Positions 38,115 to 49,676 of a DNA stretch of 64,000 nt are shown here, one piece after another. The stretch's first letter is position 1; the number at the start of each line of letters is the position of its first letter. The notes under the pieces are model-generated. The model was not told the DNA's origin and did not search any database. It saw only the letters and a list, made by a program, of their open reading frames with translations. Source of the stretch: Megascapheus bottae (Eukaryota > Chordata > Mammalia > Rodentia > Geomyidae); assembly GCA_024803745.1 (NCBI GenBank), contig JANJXV010000013.1:17295501-17359500 (forward strand), read 5' to 3'. The position numbers and the translations under genes are program-made.

Positions 38115-38460
38115 AGAATACTATCTTTTCCCCATTGTATTTGTCTTATCCAAGATCTTTGATCATATGGTTCTTTTTCTAAGCTTTCTGTTTGATTCCA
38201 TTGATATATCTGCCTGTTCTTTTTCAAAATCATACTATATTGATTACTATGGCTTTATGCAAGTCTTAAAAGCACATTGTGCCAGTCATTGAGTTTTGTT
38301 CTTTTCCTTCAATCCTGTGGCCAGTCTGGGTCTTTAAGTCCCCCACTCTCCATTACAACTTCAGGAGTGATATGTCAATATCCACAAAATAATTTGCTGG
38401 GACTTTGCTTGGGATTTTTTATTAAAGCTATATATTAGGAATTTATATCAGAACATTGGG
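38115..38460 (-). mobile_element. Old LINE-1 ORF2 fragment, antisense
   Basis: The inverted ORF2 C-terminal region is recognisable by attccattgatatatctgcc, then atactatattgattactatg and gctttatgcaagtc, and on the minus strand by the peptide NQTESLEKEPYDQRSWI. Interrupted by stops and indels; older than the L1 at 40691. Confidence 0.7.
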
Positions 38461-39117
38461 AATGGGCAATAAAGACTAGGTCAGGTATCAATAATGATTT
38501 GTCGCTAATACAAATGACAATTGTTACAATTTCTAGTAAGCAGTTAACCTTTGATCTAATATTCCTCCTCAGTAGTCCCTGTGATTCTATCTGCAAATAA
38601 TACTATAATTACATTGTTGAGAGTTGAAATTGAATAGTATATTGCTTAATTACATCCCTGGGTGGCACTGAGCAACTGCCGTGAATGTAGATTTTATATA
38701 GGGCTTGATTGAAGACTAACAGGTTCAGTGGCTACTTCTGGCCTGATGCCAAGGCCATTTGGTCAGGACACAGGGTCACTTAATCCTCTTTGCCTCATTG
38801 AGATGTTACTCATGCAGTTATCTACAAACTATACTCATTGATAAGTAGTAGTTGAAAGGAGTCTTTTATGTCATTTAAGAAAGAGATTGCCCTGTCTGCT
38901 GGCCTTTTCTGCCAATATAAAGTCTGGGTTTACAGGAAGAACAAAGGGAAGAAAAAAAGATTTTTGTGGTAGTAGAAAAATTTGTAGCCAAGACTAAGAT
39001 GGTTCAGCCTGACCCATGAACCTGAGCTTGGTGTTAATGGTTGACGATAATTCTGTGCCTTAAACAACCTTAATTTCTCTGAGGTGATTGGCATACAGCA
39101 GCACCAGAGCAGGGGAT

Positions 39118-39205
39118 CCAGAAGGAACTGGAGTACTAGGTCAGCCTGGGGCTCAGAGTGAGACTGTCTCAAAAAGTCAAAATAGATAGATAACAATAAG
39201 AAAAT
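39118..39205 (+). repeat. Partial 7SL-derived SINE
   Basis: gtcagcctggggctcagagt and gagactgtctcaaaaagtc are the B1/Alu 3' half. A-rich end with gatagata. 5' truncated. Confidence 0.7.
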
Positions 39206-39673
39206 GGGAGTGGAGCTAGAGTTATCTAGAGGGATAATCTTACTATAAAGAGGTAAGAATGGCCACTGTAATAACCACCATTCATCAGCCAACCTTCCTT
39301 TTCTAACCTTGTTGGCAGAAGCCACTTCCCAATTCTTAATGAGAATATGGCTTAATCAGGACTGGAGTTGTTTGTTCTTTAGATACTATAGTTACTGATT
39401 TAGGAACTGAGTTGTCAAACCATGTGTTTTGGTGTTAGAGGATTTTCTGTTATTTTTCTCTTCCTATATTTCTTTGATTGTCTCATTTTTTTCTTTTCTC
39501 TTGCTTTGTTTCTTAGTTTTATGAATAGTCAAGTTTTAATTTCTTTTGTTTCTGCTTGCAAGATAGACAAGCATTTTTAAATGGTTTCTGGAAAGTTATA
39601 TTTTTTAGGAGTATACCCAGGATACTGAGGTTTACAATTTTTTCCACATAACATGTTGCTTATTACATTTTTT

Positions 39674-39848
39674 TTTGCCAGTCCTGGGCTTGAGCACTGT
39701 CCTTGGACTTTCTCAAGGCTAGAGCTCTACCACTTGAGCCTCAGCACCATTTCTGGCTTTTTTCTGCGTATGTGGAACCAAGGAATCGAACCCGGGTCTT
39801 CATGCATGCTAGGCAAGCACTTTAACCACTAGGCCAAACTCCCAGCCC
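39674..39848 (-). repeat. Young ID-like dimer SINE with 16-bp target duplication
   Basis: Complete inverted dimer: gccagtcctgggcttgagc, ctaccacttgagcctcagca, aggaatcgaacccgggtctt, aggccaaactcccagccc. It is flanked by gcttattacatttttt at 39658-39673 and 39849-39864, identical over 16 bases, so it is recent. The B box is close to the tRNA consensus. Confidence 0.95.
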
Positions 39849-40150
39849 GCTTATTACATTTTTTAAAAGAACTATTGTACTTGTCACATCTTGTTTTTAC
39901 ACATAATATTGTTGATTTGTGCCTTTCCTTACAGGCAAAACTTGACAAACTAATTTTTCTCATCTTTGTCAGAGAACTACTTTTGTAATGAGAACTGTCT
40001 CAAAAAGTCTCAATGTATTATGCAAATACTTAATGTATATATTAATCTATATATATTGTATAGTTATTCTATATGTATATAATTTTCTTGTACCTGTTTA
40101 TCATTTTCTTCTCTACTTCCTTTTTTCTTTCTTTCTTTTTTTTTCTTTTT

Positions 40151-40377
40151 GACTGGTCATGGGGCTTGAACTCTGAGCCTGGGACCTGTCCCTGAGCTCT
40201 TAAGCTCAAGACTAGTGCTCTACTACTAAAACCACAGCGCTGCTTCTGATTTTCTGGTGGTTAATTGGAGACAAGAGTTTCTCATACTTTTGTGCCTGAG
40301 CTAGCTTTGAACCATGATCCTCAGATCTCAGCCTCTTGAGTAGCTAGGATTACAAGTGTGAGCCACTGACACCCGGC
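40151..40377 (-). repeat. Composite 7SL/tRNA-like SINE with target duplication
   Basis: Full inverted layout: tcatggggcttgaactctga, ggtggttaattggagacaag, gtagctaggattacaagtgt, gccactgacacccggct. Flanked by cttctctactt at about 40108-40118 and 40378-40388. Its T-rich tail contains (TTTC)n. Confidence 0.92.
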
Positions 40378-40466
40378 TTCTCTACTTTCTTGTACATATC
40401 TGTTCTCTTTCAAAAGTTCAATGTGTAAAAGTACTATAAAATTACATATTTATTTATTTATTTATT

Positions 40467-40690
40467 TGGTCGTGGGGCTTGAACGCTGGGCCTGGGCACT
40501 GACCCTGAGCTCTTCAGTTCAAGGCTACTGCCCTACCCCTTGAGCCACAGCCCCATTTCCAGTTTTCTGGTGGTTAATTGGAGATAAGAGAGTCATGGAC
40601 TTTAGTGCCTGGACTGGCTTTGAACTGCTATCCTCAGTTCTCAGCCTCCTGAGTAGCTAGGATTACAGACATGAGCCACCTTGCCCGTCA
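40467..40690 (-). repeat. Composite 7SL/tRNA-like SINE, antisense
   Basis: Second full copy about 90 bases downstream: tcgtggggcttgaacgctgg, ggttaattggagataagaga, gtagctaggattacagacat. An (ATTT)n run at 40448-40466 marks its tail. It abuts the 3' end of the antisense L1. Confidence 0.92.
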
Positions 40691-41587
40691 TTTTTATTTT
40701 TTTATTGTTGGGTGATGTACACAGGGTTTACAGTTACATTCATCAGGTAGTAGGTACATTACTTCTTGAGCATTGTTATCCCTTCCCATGTTTTTCTCCC
40801 ATTTTCCCTTTCATACTCAACTTGTTTTTCCCTTTTTCAAATAAATAAATAAATAAATGTATATACAATGTACCGGATAACACATTCAGATACAGTAACA
40901 ACATGAGATAAACCATGAGGGGAAATGAAGAGAAAGGCGAAGAAAAGAAAAGAAATAGTTTCAGATGGTACATTAGGAACAAAAATCACAAAAATAAACC
41001 TCTTGTTTCCATGTCCTGGAGTTCATTTCACTTAGCCTCATCCTATATGATCATATGTACATAGCTTTTGAGTTATTATGATCCTCTGTTAGGAGAATCT
41101 TACACGTATACTAATTGTTAAAAATGAGGGAAAACATGGAGCCTATGTTTCTTTGGCTCTGGCTTACTTTACTTTATATGATTTTTTTTCCAAATCTCTC
41201 TGTTCCTTACAAATGGGGCAATTTCATTCTTTCTGATGGCAGCATAGAATTCCATGGTGTAATTATACCATCTTCATGATCTGTTCATCTTCTGAGGGGC
41301 ATCTGGATTAGTTCCGTATCTTAGCTATGGTGAATAATGCTGCAATGAACATGGTTGTGCTGGTAATGTTTAGTATGGCCTTGTTTCTAGATATTTGGAT
41401 AAATGCCTGGGAGTGGGATTGCTGATTTTGAGGAACCTCCATATTGCTTTCCAGAGTAGTTGAATGAGTTTACACTCCCACCACCAGTGCAGTAGTGATC
41501 CCTTCTGGCCTCATCCCTGCCAGTATCTGTTGTTATTAGATTTCTTGGCAATGGCCCTTCTAACTGGGGTGAAGTGAAATATATTAT

Positions 41588-41702
41588 TTGAGCCTCAGCA
41601 CCATTTCTGGATTTTTTTCTATATATATGGTACCTAGGAATCGAACCTGGGTCTTTGTGCATGCTAGGCAACTACTCTACCACTAGGCCAAACTCCCTGG
41701 TC
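41588..41702 (-). repeat. ID-like SINE fragment inside the L1
   Basis: tttgagcctcagcaccattt, aggaatcgaacctgggtctt, aggccaaactccctggtc. The left module and a little of the right module are present; the distal right module and tail are missing. It splits the L1 3'UTR-like sequence between gtgaaatatatta and caaagttgttttggtttgca. Confidence 0.8.
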
Positions 41703-42050
41703 CTCAAAGTTGTTTTGGTTTGCATTTCTTTTATGGCCAGAGATGTTGAGTATTTCTTCATGTGTCTATTGGTCATTTTTATCACCTCTTCACAGAAGTT
41801 TCTTTTGCCCACCTTTTAATGGGATGGTTCTTTCTTTGAGAATCTGTTTTTGAGAGATTCAATTTTTTAAACTATAGGTATATTTTAGATATAAGGCCCT
41901 TGTCTGTTGTATGGTAAGTTAAGATCTTTTCTCACTCTGTGAGCTTTTTATCTATCTTGCTAGCTATGTCCTTTGCCATACAGAAGCTCTGCTGTTTAAT
42001 GGAGTCCCATTTGTCCAAAGTTCCTTTGATTTGTTGTGTTTCTGTCCTCT

Positions 42051-42120
42051 ATTAAGAAAGTTTCGACCTGTACCAAGAAGCCCAAATTAAGAAAGTTTCA
42101 ACCTGTACCAAGAAGCCCAA
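42051..42120. repeat. 35-bp tandem duplication within L1
   Basis: Units 42051-42085 and 42086-42120 (attaagaaagtttcRacctg to agaagcccaa) abut and differ at one base. Since 35 is not a multiple of three, it shifts the ORF2 frame. Confidence 0.95.
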
Positions 42121-42714
42121 ATGTGTTTCCTATTTCTTCCCATAAAAATTTTCAGTGTATCTGCTTTTACCTCAAAGTCTTTGATCCATTTGGAGTTGAT
42201 TCTGGTGCAGGGAGACAGATAAGGACCCAACTTTAGTTTTCTACATATGTTTAGCCAGTTCTGCCAGCACCATTTGTTGAAGAGTCTGTCTTTCTTCCAG
42301 CAAGTATTCTTGGCTCCTTTATTAAATATTAGATGGGCCATAGGTCTGTGAGTTGATTTCTGGATCTTCAATTCTATTCCATTGGTCTTTGGGCCTGTTC
42401 TTGCACTAGTACCAAACTGTTTTTTTCTAGCATTGTGGTAAAATTTGAAGTTTGGTATTGCTATTCCTCCAGTGCTGCTCTTTCTGCTAAGTATTGTTTT
42501 TGCTATTTGGAGTCTTTTATTATTCCACATGAATTTTTAGATTGCTTCCTCTATTTCGTTAAAGAATGATATTGTGATATTGATGGATATTGCATTGAAT
42601 TTGTAGATAGCCTTTGGCAGTATTGACATTTTCCCAATGTTATTTCTTCCAATCCAGGAGCATGGGAGGTCATTCCACTTCCTTAGATCTGTTTTAATTG
42701 AAAATTACTTTTTT

Positions 42715-42917
42715 CCATATATTTTTATTGTAATTAATAGGAGGGTTACGTTATATTCACCAGATAGAAGGTGCATTACTTCACAAACATTGATACCTTT
42801 TCTCATGTCTTGGTCCCGATTTCCCTACCCCCACCCCCGCCTCTCATCATGTTTTCCCCCCTTCCCTATCCTATTTCAACTGACCAAATAAGCATAAATA
42901 CAATATATCAGATAACC
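42715..42917 (-). mobile_element. LINE-1 3' tail, short insertion, antisense
   Basis: Inverted L1 tail (tattgtaattaataggaggg, caccagatagaaggtgcatt, cattgataccttttctcatg). Flanked by aaaattac plus a T-run at 42701-42714 and 42918-42932. It sits at the truncated 5' end of the larger L1. Confidence 0.85.
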
Positions 42918-42932
42918 AAAATTACTTTTTTT

Positions 42933-43117
42933 GCCGTCCTGGGAACTGAACTCAGGGACTGAGCACTGTCCTTGGGCTTTCCTCAAGGCTAGTGCTCTAC
43001 CACTTGAGCCACAGCACCACTTCTGCCTTTTCTATATATGTGGTACTGAGGAATCAAACTTGGGTCTTTGTGCATGCGAGGTAAGACTCTCTACCACTAG
43101 GCCAAACTCCCTGCCCC
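42933..43117 (-). repeat. ID-like dimer SINE sharing the same target motif
   Basis: gccgtcctgggaactgaact, ctaccacttgagccacagca, aggaatcaaacttgggtctt, aggccaaactccctgcccc. Flanked by aaaattac plus T-run at 42918-42932 and 43119-43132 (aaaattacatttttt), the same motif as the adjoining L1 tail. Confidence 0.88.
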
Positions 43118-43830
43118 TAAAATTACATTTTTTAAATTGACTTTAACTTGCAGTTAACATGGTCTCTGATGTTTATTCTCTAATATTATTGGTATGTACT
43201 TAGTTCTCACACTCATTGTCATTTTTCATTGATTTTCGTAGGTAGTCAATTACAATACCTGCCCTAATTTGTATTTGCCAACTAAACCAACTTGTGACTT
43301 AAATAATTTGAATCCTCTCTCCCTTTGCTGATTCTTTTGGTGCTGGATTTTATCTATTTCTGAGAAAATCTTATCACATTCTAGTAGATGATATATTTTA
43401 TCTCCTTATAGTTATGGATAGTTTGCTAAAGAACACAATTTTCTGTTTTATGGTGGATACTTGACATATCCTTCGAATGATGCCATACATGTCTTTAAAC
43501 TGAGAGGACTTGGGTTTTCTATCCATAAATATCCTTAGCCATTTTGTTCTCCTTGATGCTGTCTCTGTTTCATCCTCCATATTCTTCATCTGGAATTCTC
43601 AAGGAATTGTGTTGGACCTTGTCGTTATCTCTGATGTCTTCTAACTCCTCCTCCTGTTCTCCACTTGTGTTTTTTTTCTCTGTAGCATTCTATGTGAATT
43701 CTTCAGGTTTGTTTTCATTTCCAATAATTTCTATCTCCTATTTAATCTGCCCACTTACCATTTCGTTTGGTTGGTTACATTCTTTTTGTTAGTTTGTATT
43801 TGATTCTTTTTTAAAATTATAAACATTTAT

Positions 43831-43963
43831 TTTTTTAAATTTTTTTATTGTAATTAGTAAAAGGGTTACATGATATTTGCCAGATAGAAGGTGCATTAAT
43901 TCACATACATTGATACCCTTTCACATGTCTTGGTACCCATTTCCCTCCCCCCCCACACCCCCC
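43831..43963 (-). mobile_element. 133-bp LINE-1 3' tail with 19-bp target duplication
   Basis: Only about 133 bases of the L1 3' tail (tattgtaattagtaaaaggg, agatagaaggtgcattaatt), ending in a C-rich stretch. The flanks taaaattataaacatttat at 43812-43830 and 43964-43982 are identical over 19 bases. An extremely 5'-truncated, recent target-primed insertion. Confidence 0.95.
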
Positions 43964-44897
43964 TAAAATTATAAACATTTATATAAAATGATGCAGTGAT
44001 TCATAGATTGTCTCCATTGGCACATTTTATGAAGTGACTTTTATTTGAGCTTTTTACATTTATCTCTAATCACTTCTGTCGTGTGGAATACTTTCAAGTA
44101 ATTATAGCATTCTAGAGCAGTTGTAGAGCCTATGAAGGTGTTTGGTGAATGAACATTCATATTTAGAGGTCTGTCTATTTCCAGCAAGCTCCTAGGCATT
44201 GCTAATAGAGTCCACTACCCATGTAGACCCCACTTTTCATATGCAAGGTTTAGAGTACACCATTCTCACTTAATTGTTTCATGTACAGCACTTTTGAAAT
44301 ACTCAAGTAGAGGACCTGAGTTCACCTCAGTATCTCACACAAACATAGTTTAAATTATGTCTGTATTTGTAAATTGTGCAACATGTATTCCTTGGGTAAT
44401 TGAAATAGGCTAAGCTATACTACAATAACAAACAGTCCTAAAATGTCAGTAATTTGAAACACAGGTTTATTTCTTACACATTACAAATCTGTGGAGAGTT
44501 CCATGTCACTGTCCCCTGGGTCATGGGCTGATTCAATGTCCATTTCTAGAGGCCAGGACATGGAAAATTGCACTTTCTCCCATAAGTGGAACGTATCCCT
44601 TCTCATATTAGTGGATCATTGCAAGTCATATAGCCTTGAGTAGGTTCAAGGAGCAGAAATGCAATCCTACAATGAGCTCAAATAGAACAGAAATATTTCT
44701 GTATAAGCCTAATGTCTACCACCTATATTATTGTATAATTTTCAAATGATCATTAAAAAGCTTTCTTTTCTAAGTCATGCATGTATATTTTCCAAATATA
44801 CATGTATTACAATGTCATATTGAAATCATTATTTTGTACAAGTAATAACACTAATAAAAACTTTGAAAAGAATTGTGTTCAATTAAAAAAAAGAGTT

Positions 44898-45133
44898 GTG
44901 GCTGGGCGCAGTTTCTCATGTGTGTAATCCTAGCTACTCAGGAGTCTGAGATCTAAGGATCATGGTTCAAAGCCAGCCCGGGCACTAAAGACAGTGAGAC
45001 TCTTATCTCCAGTTAACCACTAGAAAATCAGTAGTGGCATTGCGTCTCAAGGGGTAGGGAGGTAGCCTAGGACTGAAGAGCTCAGGGACAGTGCCCAGGC
45101 CCAGAATTAAAGCCCCACGACAGACAAAAAAAA
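44898..45133 (+). repeat. Composite 7SL/tRNA-like SINE
   Basis: ggctgggcgcagtttctcat, tagctactcaggagtctgag, ttatctccagttaaccacta, then right module (agcctaggactgaagagctc, agggacagtgcccaggccc) and A8 tail. Full length. Confidence 0.92.
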
Positions 45134-45254
45134 TGTGTTTTAGTAAGTTCTATACTATGTATTTTATGCAGGATTATTCTTAGAATAATTACTGAAGAAT
45201 AATTACAAAATCTATGTTAATTTTTTCTCCTTAAAATTCTCAGCTGATATTTGT

Positions 45255-45430
45255 AAGCATCAGAACTTAGCATTGATCAGATGATCTGCTACCACAGTTT
45301 CATTTTAGAATCACCTGGAAATGTTTTATTACTCTGGGTCCCGTCTCAGACCAATGAAATAAGAATATCTGCAGGTAGACATCTGTATTTTTTAAATTCC
45401 CCAGGTAGTTTCAGAGTACATCCAAATTGG
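45255..45430 (+). repeat. MER5-like DNA transposon relic
   Basis: ttttagaatcacctggaaat, gtcccgtctcagacc, tctgtattttttaaattccc, ccaggtagtttcagagtaca: a good MER5A/B match in order (non-autonomous hAT-Charlie). Confidence 0.7.
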
Positions 45431-46126
45431 AAAACTTTTTGTGTAGGTCTGTCTTCCCTAAAGAGGACTCTGTAGTTCAAAACAAAGTAATAGAATGTCC
45501 TCAGAGACAGACTTTTCTAGGATTTATATATAAGCTGAATTATTCTTTTCTGATAAACAATTTAGAGAGGAAATTTCACATTGTACATAGACCTGCCTAG
45601 TGTAAAGTTTGTATTGTTCTATCAATTCCATGATTAGGGCACACATCTTATTGGTTGAGTGTGGTTGTTCTTTTTTGACCTGTTTTCCTCTCCTACCCTC
45701 TACAACATGATTGTCAGTTTTACATAGAAATTGGTCATCTGTAGGGAATGTGTGTGGAGGGTGGAACTGAACCTTTTGGGAGATTCTGCCTTTGTTAATG
45801 TAAGTCCTTAGGTATGGCACCATTTTGGACTAGTGTGTGCTTGTGTCTGTGTCTGTGTGTGTGTATATGTATATTGATTTCTTGTTTGGGATTTTAATAG
45901 TAAGTGGATAGTAGGAATTTGGCCCTGCAACTGTGATATATAGAAGCGTGTGGTGGGCGGCAGTTAAAAACAAGCAGGAGGCTCTTTAGTTTCTCTGCCA
46001 TTGAGTACATTTTCTCTCTTCATGAAACAAGTAATACTTGGGCCACTGTCTTTCTGTAAGGTCTCATGTTCAGTTTGCTCTTCTCTGTGAGATACTACAA
46101 CCACAGTGAGGCCAAGTCCTTTTTTT

Positions 46127-46440
46127 GTTTATTGTAATGTATAGAGGGGTTGCAGTTATATTCACCAGATAGTAGGTGAATTACTTCTCACATATTGATA
46201 CCCCTTCTCACATTTTTATCCCCATTTCCCTCCTCACACCCCTCCCAATCACTTTGTTTTCCCTTCCCTTTCCTAGTTCAAATAAACAAATAAATATACA
46301 TACATTATGCCAGGTAACAAAGTCAGATACTGTAACAATATGAGATTAACCAAAGGGCAACAAAAGAGAAGATAAATAACAGTACATTTAGAACAACAAT
46401 AACACACAATAAAGCTCTTGTTTCCATATCCTGGAGATCT
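46127..46440 (-). mobile_element. LINE-1 3' tail, about 310 bp, antisense
   Basis: tattgtaatgtatagagggg, caccagatagtaggtgaatt, aacaatatgagattaaccaa, caataaagctcttgtttcca. Longer version of the tail found in the short copies; matches 40700-41010 of the larger L1. A clean target duplication was not found. Confidence 0.85.
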
Positions 46441-46671
46441 TTAGGCATGTCCTTTTTACCTGGGTATTATAGTGGGCTACTGTTGAGTTAGCTTGAATTA
46501 TTTCATTGTTCAGGGTGTCTTTTATCTCCAGCATCCAGGGTTTTATTTATTTTTATATTGGACTGCACAATGGAGGAAAATAAAATATGAAAGGTGTTAT
46601 TTTTTTTCAACTCCTCTGTTTGCCCACTGTAGGTGAAGGGGGCTCCTGGAGAGTGTGTCTGCCCTGATGTT

Positions 46672-46707
46672 GGGAACTCCCATTAAATAGGGAACTCCCA
46701 TTAAATA
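46672..46707. repeat. 18-bp perfect tandem duplication
   Basis: gggaactcccattaaata occurs at 46672-46689 and again immediately at 46690-46707 without mismatch. Confidence 0.97.
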
Positions 46708-46929
46708 GCACGTGCTTTTCCAGTAGATCAGCAACAGGGTCTGAGATTTCCCAGGACGATTTCTGTGAAAATACCATCAGCCTCTTCCCTTCCCTGTTAC
46801 TGGTGCAATTGCTGAGAAAAAGAAAGCTAATCAAGGGTGCAAGGAGGAAATCTGTCTGTGTTTATCATTTACTGCTCAAAGAAGTGAAACATTTCTTCCC
46901 TCACATTGTTTCCCCTCCTATGGAGCCTT

Positions 46930-47140
46930 AAAAAAAAGTATAGCAGCTTTATTTGCAATGGCTAATAAATATGAACAGTGTAGATATCAAGAGAATACGA
47001 AATGGATAAACAAATGTTGATATATTTATAACATGAACACTACTCATCCATAAATAGGCATCAACCACTTATAACATACCACATAGCTAAATCTCACAGC
47101 AGACTCAGGAGGATATGTACTAGGGGCCTATGGAGATTTG
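46930..47140 (+). mobile_element. Old LINE-1 3' fragment
   Basis: gtatagcagctttatttgca, atggctaataaatatgaaca, aaatggataaacaaatgttg and the tactcatccataaataggca block reproduce the order of old mammalian L1 (L1M-type) 3' sequence. Diverged, non-coding. Confidence 0.75.
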
Positions 47141-47304
47141 TAAAGTACAGTTGAAACTCAAGTACCTGTCAAACCTAAACATCAAGCTTCATTCTCTCAC
47201 TTCTGTCCTCATTCAACAAGTTTAAAGTCAAAACAGTTATAAAAGCAATGAAAAGTAATCACTATCAACACTGAGATCCTTTTCTCTCTGTGTGTATGTG
47301 TGTG

Positions 47305-47390
47305 TTGCTCTACCACTTGAACCCATTGACGTTTTGCTGATTAATTGGAGATGAGGTCTGGCTAGCTTCAAATATTGGTCTTGATGTTGT
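47305..47390 (-). repeat. Fragment of composite SINE, antisense
   Basis: gctctaccacttgaacccat, then gctgattaattggagatgag and tagcttcaaatattggtc: the junction between right module and 7SL part, both ends missing. Confidence 0.6.
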
Positions 47391-47867
47391 TTGGGAGGCC
47401 TTCCATATGCATGTTCAGGGGCTTGGATCACTGTGATTCCTCTAGGAGGCCAGTTACCACACTTTCTTTCTAGGAGACGAAATTTATACTCATTATATAT
47501 TTTACTCTATAGAATCTTTCTTATTCACTTTCGTCCTTACATCCTCAAACCCACAGGTAGCATTTGGAAGTTTCTTCTTCTCTTAGTTTTCTGTAGCCGT
47601 CTAAATCTTAGTTTTAAAATCAAGAGGCTATATACCGTTGACTTACAACTAGCTTAGGGACAAATGTCCACTCCTCAATGGTTTTCTTTTTACTTCTCTC
47701 ACCTAGCACTTAATGAAGTAATAAAATAAGTTTAAATATGCAACAACAAATAGAAACTAGTCTTTTATTTATACATGCATACCTGTAAAACAGACAATAC
47801 ACATACATCCATGCTTTCTTAGAATAGTGAGAAAGACCCTCAAAGCTTTAGTTCAGGGAGAATCCCA

Positions 47868-47951
47868 GAGAAAGAAAAGAAGAAAGGAAGGAAGGAAGAA
47901 AGGAGGAATGAAAGAAAAGAGAAGGAAGGAAGGAAGAGAGGGAAGAAATAG
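47868..47951. repeat. GA-rich (GGAA/GAAA)n tract
   Basis: Imperfect gaaa and ggaa tetranucleotides over about 84 bases. Confidence 0.9.
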
Positions 47952-49676
47952 AAAGACATCTAACACAGTGGTAAATGGTTGATACAAATCCCTGTTTTTC
48001 CACCTACCTCCCTTCTCAACACTTCATACGTTTATAACTATGAATATGTACTTGACATTAAAGTTCAGAATGGAGAGGAATTGCTAAACTACTGTTTGGA
48101 GAGGAGATCTTTCTCAGCTTCTGCTCAATTTCTTCTCTGAGGTTTGACTGTGGCAATTCCGGTCAATGCTAAATTAGATCTGCAGGAGCCAGAAAGTTGC
48201 TGAGCACATACCACAGTTGGATACTTGAGCAGTTTCCTAGCTCCCCAAAGCCTTTGACTTTATTTGTGATCCATGATTCCCTCTCCCATGCATTTTCAGA
48301 AAGCAGACAGGCAATCAAATACTGTGGTAATTGTTCCCTTCTGTGTGGATTTCTCATCCCCCAACTGCCTGGCAAGTAGGAAAGGGGTCAGGAATTAGTT
48401 GGTGGACAACTCACTCTTTCCAGCAGAGTCCTCACTTCAAATACTTTATCCTATTGGCCTTAAAAACAACACAGATGCCCTAGAAATTCCCCATCGTCAC
48501 CACATTTTTCTAAAGTGTTTTCCTCACTGGTGATGGAAGCACAGATGTTCATCCCAGTTCTGCTTTGAAAAATACATCTTTGCCCCTAGAGAAAGTACTT
48601 TGTTGTTGTTGTTGTTATTGTTGTTAAGTATGGGGTTTAGAGAGGACAAAACAGTTCTATTTGTCAAGTTAGAAATGTCAAGTTAGAAAGAGCTGATCCA
48701 GTATCCCAGATTTCTGTAGAAATCCAAGCATGCTTTCTTTCTCTTTAGCTATTCATTCAGCATGTGTTCTGGCATTTGTGTCAGCATCCGCATCAACATC
48801 TACTGGGTAGAGGATATGACCCTGGAACTCAGCTGCGCATGTTGTGGACTTTGATCCCCGAAGTATATAGTCCAAAACAGGAGATGAGATATGGATATAC
48901 ATGTTAATGGTACAATTTAAGATTAAGATTTCTCAATTGGGACATTTAGAAAGACGCTAATCCATGCAACTATAACCAAAATGATGGTATTTGTTGTGTA
49001 TTGCAGTATAGTGAAGTAACTCACACAAAATGGCTTAAATCAAGCATTGTCATTTGTGTCATTTGTGTCTTTGTAATTTTGTGATTGTGGCCATGCTAGG
49101 CAGCAGTAACACGACACATGGTGTTATCTGGGACGGCTCCTTGTGGAGCTGCAGCATCCAGGATGGATTAATGCACAGCTCTGTCGCTGGGGCTGGGATG
49201 GCTGGGAAAGTTGGAGTTTTCCTTCTCCAAGGGGAACTGCTACATACAAGCTTAGGGTTGGAGAGGAAGAGTAGGAGCTCAGCACTGGCTTAACAACTTC
49301 CAACTCTGTTCTAGTGATAGTAACCAGTAATGGGGTCATCCAGGGGTCAAGACTTATTTGCATTAGTGTCATGGAATGCCTACATGAAAAATCTTTTTTG
49401 TGGCCACCTGTGCTATATACCAATTTGCTTGAAATCAATGTACTCATCTAACAAGCTGAAAAATGGGATCTCACTGTCTGAAATGCATGTTTTTGGTCAC
49501 TGATGAGGGTGCTTGTGTTTACTCAGGTGTCTAAGCTGACAAGTTTTATATGACAGTCTCAGTGAGCCATTATTTACCCCTGATGTATCTCTTCCTATCG
49601 TGCCCAGCCCAAATTAAATGATTTTGAAAAGTTTCCATCGTGAATAATTCCGCCCAGTCAGAAATGATCCTTTTTT

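Larger units (their letters stand above)
40691..42700 (-). mobile_element. LINE-1, 5' truncated, antisense, about 2 kb
   Basis: The 3' tail lies at 40691-41000 (the same tail as the short copies), the 3'UTR-like part at 41000-41580, and the ORF2 C-terminal part at about 41700-42700. On the minus strand, 42087-42530 reads L1 ORF2 (GGIAIPNFKFYHN, SLIFNKGAKN-like AHLIFNKGAKNTCWKKDRLF, NKWCWQNWLNICRKLKLGPY), and the segment up to 42700 encodes the CSWIGRINI-type region in broken frames. It is interrupted by a SINE fragment at 41588-41702 and by a 35-bp tandem duplication at 42051-42120. Not capable of retrotransposition. Confidence 0.88.

Noticed and set aside
42087..42530. 147-codon minus-strand frame as a host gene
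   Set aside because: The peptide (AHLIFNKGAKN, NKWCWQNWLNICRKLKLGPY) is LINE-1 ORF2, and the element is truncated and interrupted.
43398..43589. 63-codon minus-strand frame as LINE-1 ORF1 coiled coil
   Set aside because: The sequence is charged and lies near L1 fragments, but I could not match it to ORF1 blocks. The surrounding frame has stops, so I leave it unassigned.
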